Positions 6,403-10,345 of a stretch of 10,345 nucleotides of DNA are shown here, one piece after another. The DNA is taken from NCBI GenBank assembly GCA_017534365.1, contig JAFWCS010000238.1:1-10345 (forward strand), written 5' to 3'. Position 1 is the first letter of the stretch. Every line of letters starts with the position of its first letter. Below the pieces are notes generated by a model. That model saw nothing but the letters and a program-made list of their open reading frames with translations, was not told the origin of the DNA and searched no databases. A program made the position numbers and the translations under genes. The stretch comes from Clostridia bacterium (GTDB taxonomy: Bacteria; Bacillota; Clostridia; Oscillospirales; Acutalibacteraceae).

Positions 6403-6464
6403 ATAAAAAAACAAAGGCGTTCTCCTGCAGCTTTTCGCTGCGGAGCGCGCCTTTTCTCTTTGCC
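6403..6464. terminator. Bidirectional intrinsic terminator at the end of the glutamate synthase operon
   Basis: AAAGGCG, then CTCC and GCAGC, pair with GCTGC, GGAG and CGCCTTT across the loop TTTTC, with one bulged T and a small internal mismatch. On the plus strand it runs into TTTTCTCTTT. On the minus strand the outer arm runs into TTTGTTTTTTT. It can therefore stop the operon and also back up the terminator of the opposing gene. The 48 bases between the last stop and the hairpin contain nothing recognisable. Confidence 0.85.
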
Positions 6465-6481
6465 TTTTTCGGTCCGGCAAT

Positions 6482-6521
6482 GAAAAAGAAGCGGGTGCGG
6501 CACCGGCAGGCGCCGCACCCG
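6482..6521 (-). terminator. Intrinsic terminator of the tandem Cys-repeat genes
   Basis: A 10-bp perfect GC-rich stem (CGGGTGCGGC at 6492-6501 with its complement at 6512-6521) is followed on the minus strand by the U-rich stretch TTCTTTTTC. It lies 32 bp past the stop codon of the minus-strand gene. Confidence 0.85.
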
Positions 6522-6553
6522 AATGGGGTTCAATGATTCAGTATATCAGGTCG

Positions 6554-9127
6554 TTACATTTTGGGGAAAAGATTCAGCCAGGGGAGATACCACAGGAACG
6601 AGCCGGTGAAGACGACCTTGCGCACCAGGCTCAGCAGCCAGAGGATGGGCGGCAGAAGGATGCGCGCGATGGTCGAGGTGTGGGCAGCTTCTTCGGTTTC
6701 CGCGCAGCCGCAGTCGCCGCAGGTGCGGGTCTTGGTGCCGTTTTTGAAGAAGGAGGCATCGTCATTGAAGACCCACGGTCCGAAGTTGTGCGCTTCCGTC
6801 TCTGTCTCACCGCAGCGGGCGCAGACGTGCGAATGCGTTTCGTCATTCTCATCGTCTGTCCAGGCGCTCCAGTCATGCCCAAGCGGATCGACGTGATCAT
6901 CAACGTAAGTATAACCGCAGTCGTCGCAGACGTAGGTCGTGAAGCCTTCCTCGGTGCAGGTCGGCTCGGTCACAGTCGCGGTGTACTTGCAGTTTGCGGT
7001 TTCCTTCAGCTGGCAGCGCGTGCAGTCGCGGGAATGCGTGCCGTCGCCGTTCTGATACCACGCGCCGAAGGCGTGGCCGGTCGCCGCGATCTCCGTGACC
7101 GCGTAGCGCTGGCCGCAGGTGGCGCAGAAGGTGCCCATCACGCCGGGCTCCGTGCAGGTGGCGGGGGTAACGATCCGCTGATAGCCTTCGGTGTGGCCCT
7201 TGGCGGGAATGACCTCCGTCGCGTAGACCACGCCGCAGGTCGCGCAGACCAGACCCTTTTCGCCGTCCTTGGTGCAGGTGGCCTTGCGCGTGACGGTCTC
7301 ATAGCCGAGGGTGTGCGTATGCGCGGAGAAGGTCTCGGTCTCGAGCGCCGCGCCGCACTTCGTGCAGTAGCGCGTCTTCTGGCCGTCATGCTCGGGCGTC
7401 GGCTCGAAATCGACCTTCCACACGCCCTCGTCATGGCCGGCGGCCGGGATCGCTTCCACTTCGATCACTTCGCCGCAGGTGTCGCAATAAACGCCTTTTT
7501 CGCCGTCCCCGGTGCAGGTCGTGGGCGTGAGGATGCACGCGGCGCCGGGGGTGTGGCCGGTCGCGGGGATCGCTTCGGTCTTGATGATCTCGCCGCAGAC
7601 GTCGCAGCAGGTGGCCTTTTCACCATCCGCGGTGCAGGTGGCAGGCGTCAGGGTGCGCTCCACGCCGTCCACGTGGCCGGCAGCCGGGATCGCTTCGGTT
7701 GCGTAGACCGCGCCGCAGTCCGCACAGACCAGGCCCTTTTCGCCGTCGACCGTGCAGGTCGCGGGCGTCAGGGTCACCTCGTAACCGAGGGTGTGATCGT
7801 GCGCGGAGAAGGTCTCCTGATCGAGCGCGGCGCCGCACTTCGTGCAGTAGAGTGTCTTCTGGCCGTCGTGATCAGCGGTCGGCTCGAAATCGACCTTCCA
7901 CACGCCGTCGTCATGGCCGGTCGCCGGGATCGCCTCCACGTCATAGAGTGCGTTGCAGTGTGCGCAGTAGAGGCCCTTTTCGCCGTCCTCGGTGCAGGTG
8001 GCGGGGGTCAGAACGCGCTCAAAGCCGGTTTCGTGCGTATGCGGCGCAAAGGTCTCGGTTTCAAGCAGTTCGCCGCAGCGGGTGCAATAGCAGGTCATCT
8101 GACCGTCGTGCTCCGGCGTCGCCTCAAAGTCGACCTGCCACAGCCCGTCGTCATGGCCGAGGGGCTCGATCGGCGTCTGCTCCAGTGTTTCACCGCAGAG
8201 CTTGCAGACCACGTCCTCGCTGCCGCTCTCCGTGCAGGTCGCAGGATAGATAACGGTTTCTGTTTCGGGATGATTGAGCGCGGGAATCGTCACATCCTCA
8301 AGGGTCAATTCGATCACGCTGCCGGTTTCTTCGTTGATCTGATAGTATTTCCCGTCATACGTATAACACGCAATATTGCCATCCTCGGTGCAAGTGGGAT
8401 CCTGCGCGGAAACGGGAACGGCAAGCGCAAGGATTTTCCTGGTTTCGTTCTCTTCGCCGCAGATCGAGCAGGTATAGAATTCATCGCCTTCGGTGCCATA
8501 GGTGTGGGAGAACCCTTTCACGGTGACGTCGTCGAGATTCAGTCTGTATTGATCATAGGAACCAAGGTGGCGGAACGCGAGATACACGGTCTGTCCGGCG
8601 TAATCGCTCAGGTCGGCGTTGAACTCGACATAGTTCCGGCTCCCTTCCGTCTGCCCTTCCGCGATCTTCGTCATAAAGGTCGCGTAGTCGCCCGTGGGCA
8701 GCTCCGACGCGTTGGGATCCGCTGCAGCGAAAATATAGACTTCGAACTCTTCAACGAGGCTCGGCCAATACGCACTGTCCTGCTCGCAAACCCAGAAGGA
8801 GAGGATCGCCTCATCCGGCACTGCGATGGGCGGTGTAAACGCCCAGTTGTCAGGGGAAAGGGGAATAAATTCGTCAAAACTATAGGATTCCGATTGCAGC
8901 ATGCCGACGCCAGAATGAGGGTAATGGTCCGGGTTAGTCTGGTAAAACCATTGATAGCCGTCTCCGTCCACATCTGCAAAGGTCCAGCCTGACGGGGCAT
9001 TCGTGAAATCCTCCTCGAAAGCGACGACCTCGCACGGCGAGGGATCCGCGAACGCGGTCAAGCTGCCGACGCCGAGCAGGAGCGACAAGCTCAGCAGAAG
9101 CGCAAGTGCTTTTTTCATGCGTTTCAT
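6554..9127 (-). CDS. Exported Cys-rich repeat protein with N-terminal choice-of-anchor-J-like domain
   Basis: 857 residues, specific function unknown. Residues 1-27 form a signal peptide (MKRMKK, Leu-rich core, cut after AFA), so the rest is predicted to be outside the membrane. About residues 33-210 (FTNAPSGWTFADVDGDGYQW ... YAGQTVYLAFRHLGSYDQYRLNLDDVTV) resemble the choice-of-anchor J/cleaved-adhesin type beta-sandwich. Then come about nine Cys modules of the form PATCT-x-DGEKG-x-x-C-x-x-CG, ending IPATGH. Three of them carry an insert of the DGVWKVDFE ... HDGQKTxYCTKCG type. The paired CxxC motifs look zinc-ribbon-like, but metal binding is inference. The end is a hydrophobic, Trp/Pro-rich tail (about residues 824-857) finishing WYLPWLNLFPKM, with no LPxTG. 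AAGGAGG (9135-9141) lies 7 nt before the ATG at 9127. It follows a paralogous gene by 57 bp. Confidence 0.85.
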   Translation of the reverse strand: MKRMKKALALLLSLSLLLGVGSLTAFADPSPCEVVAFEEDFTNAPSGWTFADVDGDGYQWFYQTNPDHYPHSGVGMLQSESYSFDEFIPLSPDNWAFTPPIAVPDEAILSFWVCEQDSAYWPSLVEEFEVYIFAAADPNASELPTGDYATFMTKIAEGQTEGSRNYVEFNADLSDYAGQTVYLAFRHLGSYDQYRLNLDDVTVKGFSHTYGTEGDEFYTCSICGEENETRKILALAVPVSAQDPTCTEDGNIACYTYDGKYYQINEETGSVIELTLEDVTIPALNHPETETVIYPATCTESGSEDVVCKLCGETLEQTPIEPLGHDDGLWQVDFEATPEHDGQMTCYCTRCGELLETETFAPHTHETGFERVLTPATCTEDGEKGLYCAHCNALYDVEAIPATGHDDGVWKVDFEPTADHDGQKTLYCTKCGAALDQETFSAHDHTLGYEVTLTPATCTVDGEKGLVCADCGAVYATEAIPAAGHVDGVERTLTPATCTADGEKATCCDVCGEIIKTEAIPATGHTPGAACILTPTTCTGDGEKGVYCDTCGEVIEVEAIPAAGHDEGVWKVDFEPTPEHDGQKTRYCTKCGAALETETFSAHTHTLGYETVTRKATCTKDGEKGLVCATCGVVYATEVIPAKGHTEGYQRIVTPATCTEPGVMGTFCATCGQRYAVTEIAATGHAFGAWYQNGDGTHSRDCTRCQLKETANCKYTATVTEPTCTEEGFTTYVCDDCGYTYVDDHVDPLGHDWSAWTDDENDETHSHVCARCGETETEAHNFGPWVFNDDASFFKNGTKTRTCGDCGCAETEEAAHTSTIARILLPPILWLLSLVRKVVFTGSFLWYLPWLNLFPKM
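6690..8405 (-). repeat. Array of Cys-rich (TCT ... CxxCG ... GH) modules in the downstream paralog
   Basis: About nine consecutive modules of roughly 40 residues, each opened by a TCT triplet and closed by a GH pair. Three also contain an extra block of about 45 residues with a second CxxC. Order from the N-terminus: a degenerate module (DPTCTEDG, CxxC lost), a long one (YPATCTESG), another long one (TPATCTEDG), two short, a long one (TPTTCTGDG), then two short and a divergent final one before the tail. At DNA level this appears as recurring GGTGCAGGT and CGCCGCA words on the plus strand. Module limits are approximate. Confidence 0.85.
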
Positions 9128-9184
9128 GTTGTTTCCTCCTTCATTCTATATGAAATGATGCGATCCCTTTGCAAATTCAGACGC
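9128..9184 (-). promoter_or_regulatory. 57-bp spacer with ribosome binding site between the tandem paralogs
   Basis: Holds a strong AAGGAGG (9135-9141) for the downstream gene. No terminator hairpin is visible, so the two genes may be co-transcribed. A weak TTGCAA with an 18-bp spacer to TATAGA could be an internal promoter, but it is not convincing. Confidence 0.5.
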
Positions 9185-9684
9185 TCACATCTTCGGGAAG
9201 AGATTCAGCCAGGGGAGATACCAGAGGAACGAGCCGGTGAAGACGGCCTTGCGCACCAGGCTCAGCAGCCAGAGGATGGGCGGCAGGAAGATGCGGCAGA
9301 AGAGGGAGGTGTGATGCGCTTCTTCGGTCTCCTCGCAGCCGCAGACCGGGCAGATGCGGGTCTTGGTGCCGTTTTTGAAGAGCTTGCCGTCCTCGTTGTA
9401 AACCCACGGGCCGAAGTCGTGCGCTTCGGTCTCCGTTTCGCCGCAGCGCGCGCAGGCGCGGGTGTGCGTCTCGCCGTTTTCATCGTCGGTCCAGTCGCTC
9501 CAGTCGTGGCCGAGCGGATCGACGTAATCATCAACGTAAGTATAACCGCAGTCGTCGCAGACGTAGGTCGTGAAGCCTTCCTCGGTGCAGGTCGGCTCGG
9601 TCACAGTCGCGGTGTAATTGCAGTTTGCGGTTTCCTTCAGCTGGCAGCGCGTGCAGTCGCGGGAATGCGTGCCGTCGCCGTTCT
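9185..9684. repeat. Direct repeat of 6554-7053 (gene-duplication arm)
   Basis: The last 500 bases of both paralogous genes align at a constant offset of 2631. Within them 9527-9684 matches 6896-7053 over 158 bases with a single mismatch (C at 6986, A at 9617), including 90 identical bases in a row. Flanking parts of the same alignment are clearly more divergent, for example around 9289-9330. Confidence 0.9.
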
Positions 9685-10345
9685 TGTACCATGCGCCGAA
9701 GTCGTGGCCCTTCGCCTCGATCTCGGTCACGGCGTAGAGCTGGCCGCAGGTGGCGCAGTAGGTGCCCAGCTCGCCTGCTTCGGTGCAGGTGGCAGGCGTA
9801 ACGACCATCTGATAGCCTTCAGTGTGGCCGGCGGCGGGAATGACTTCCGTCGCGTAGACCACGCCGCAATCCGCACAGACCAGACCTTTTTCGCCGTCTT
9901 CCGTGCAGGTGGCGGGAATCGTCACGGTCTCGTAGCCGAGCGTATGCGTATGCAGACCGAAGGTCTCGGTCTCGAGCGCCGCGCCGCACTTCGTGCAGTA
10001 GCGGGTCTTCTGGCCGTCATGGTCGGGCGTCGCCTCGAAATCGATCTTCCACACGCCGTCGTCGTGGCCGGTCGCCTCAATGGGCTTGACTTCCATCAGT
10101 TCGCCGCAGGTCGCGCAGTAAACGCCGGTCTCGCCCGGTTCGGTGCAGGTGGCGGGGGTCAGAATGCGTTCCGCGCCGGCGGTATGACCGGTCGCGGGGA
10201 TGGCTTCGACGCGAATGATCTCGCCGCAGACGTCGCAGCAGGTCGCCTTTTCGCCGTCCGCCGTGCAGGTCGCGGGCGTCAGGATGCGCTCCACGCCGTC
10301 CACGTGGCCGGCAGCGGCGATGACGTCCGTCTCATAGACCGCGCC
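9185..10345 (-). CDS. Exported-type Cys-rich repeat protein, C-terminal 386 residues (5' end outside window)
   Basis: Paralog of the downstream gene, of which only the last 386 residues are visible. The frame is open to the window edge (first residues GAVYETDVIAAAGH), so the GTG at 10303 is not its start. It shows about five Cys modules (for example PATCTADGEKATCCDVCGEI), one long insert (DGVWKIDFEATPDHDGQ) and the same hydrophobic tail ending GSFLWYLPWLNLFPKM before TGA at 9185-9187. It aligns without net gaps to the last 386 residues of the neighbouring protein. A signal peptide and N-terminal domain would be expected upstream but cannot be seen. Its function is unknown; surface location is inferred from its paralog. 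Confidence 0.85.
   Translation of the reverse strand, partial: GAVYETDVIAAAGHVDGVERILTPATCTADGEKATCCDVCGEIIRVEAIPATGHTAGAERILTPATCTEPGETGVYCATCGELMEVKPIEATGHDDGVWKIDFEATPDHDGQKTRYCTKCGAALETETFGLHTHTLGYETVTIPATCTEDGEKGLVCADCGVVYATEVIPAAGHTEGYQMVVTPATCTEAGELGTYCATCGQLYAVTEIEAKGHDFGAWYKNGDGTHSRDCTRCQLKETANCNYTATVTEPTCTEEGFTTYVCDDCGYTYVDDYVDPLGHDWSDWTDDENGETHTRACARCGETETEAHDFGPWVYNEDGKLFKNGTKTRICPVCGCEETEEAHHTSLFCRIFLPPILWLLSLVRKAVFTGSFLWYLPWLNLFPKM
9320..10345 (-). repeat. Array of Cys-rich modules in the upstream paralog (partial)
   Basis: At least five modules of the same TCT ... CxxCG ... GH type in the same order as in the C-terminal half of the neighbouring protein. The array runs off the window. 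Confidence 0.8.

Noticed and set aside
6690..8405. CRISPR-like periodic repeats in the right half
   Set aside because: The periodicity is in codons of a protein repeat; units are diverged and have no unique spacers.
6533..8992. An 819-codon plus-strand open frame opposite the Cys-repeat gene
   Set aside because: It mirrors a clear gene with signal peptide, ribosome binding site and coherent repeats. The repeated GC-rich codons remove stops on the other strand; its translation (Arg/Gly/Ala-rich, no recognisable domain) looks like a shadow.
9150..9180. Promoter between the two tandem paralogs (TTGCAA ... TATAGA)
   Set aside because: Poor -35 box and 18-bp spacing; with no terminator between the genes, co-transcription is simpler.
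10301..10303. GTG at 10303 as the start of the upstream paralog
   Set aside because: The frame continues in the same repeat pattern to the window edge, and there is no ribosome binding site before the GTG; the gene is truncated by the window.

Overview
The window looks like chromosomal DNA from a GC-rich member of the Clostridia, probably a gut Oscillospiraceae/Ruminococcaceae-type anaerobe. This rests on the type III glutamine synthetase, a split iron-sulfur-rich glutamate synthase, strong AAGGAGG-type ribosome binding sites, consensus sigma-A promoters, and secreted proteins with the Cys-rich repeats often seen in these genomes. The taxonomic assignment is an inference. No phage, transposase, CRISPR, tRNA or rRNA features were seen.

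Left half (1-6464) is a GS-GOGAT ammonium-assimilation locus. A type III glutamine synthetase gene (glnN, minus strand, 3' end outside the window) is divergent from a five-gene plus-strand operon. The operon codes for a disassembled ('archaeal-type', GlxB/C/D-like) glutamate synthase: an Ntn-type glutaminase subunit, an FMN/Fe-S synthase subunit carrying an extra 2x[4Fe-4S] N-terminus, a 4x[4Fe-4S] polyferredoxin, an FAD/NAD(P) oxidoreductase that is not a GltD, and a GXGXG beta-helix subunit. The genes overlap by ATGA or lie at most 11 bp apart. Glutamine made by GlnN would be the substrate of this GOGAT.

The 400-bp divergent intergenic region (949-1348) is the most interesting regulatory stretch. 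Two near-consensus promoters, each with a 17-bp spacer, face away from each other. On both sides the predicted transcript starts within about 10 nt of a strong terminator-like hairpin whose 5' arm contains AAAGGC. The glnN leader has two such hairpins in tandem, and its second hairpin's 3' arm can alternatively pair with the glnN Shine-Dalgarno sequence. The gltS-side hairpin lies inside a 20-codon, nearly leaderless reading frame. A 14-bp perfect palindrome lies just upstream of the glnN -35 box. Together these suggest attenuation or RNA-level control, but this is unproven.

The convergent junction (6356-6553) holds two terminator hairpins, the first usable in both directions.

Right half (6554-10345, minus strand) holds two tandem paralogous genes for exported proteins built of repeated Cys-rich, zinc-ribbon-like modules with a shared hydrophobic C-terminal tail. 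The downstream one is complete: signal peptide, an N-terminal domain resembling choice-of-anchor J, about nine modules, then the tail. The upstream one is cut by the window edge. The 1161 bases visible of the upstream gene align with the 3' part of its neighbour at a constant offset of 2631 with no net gap.
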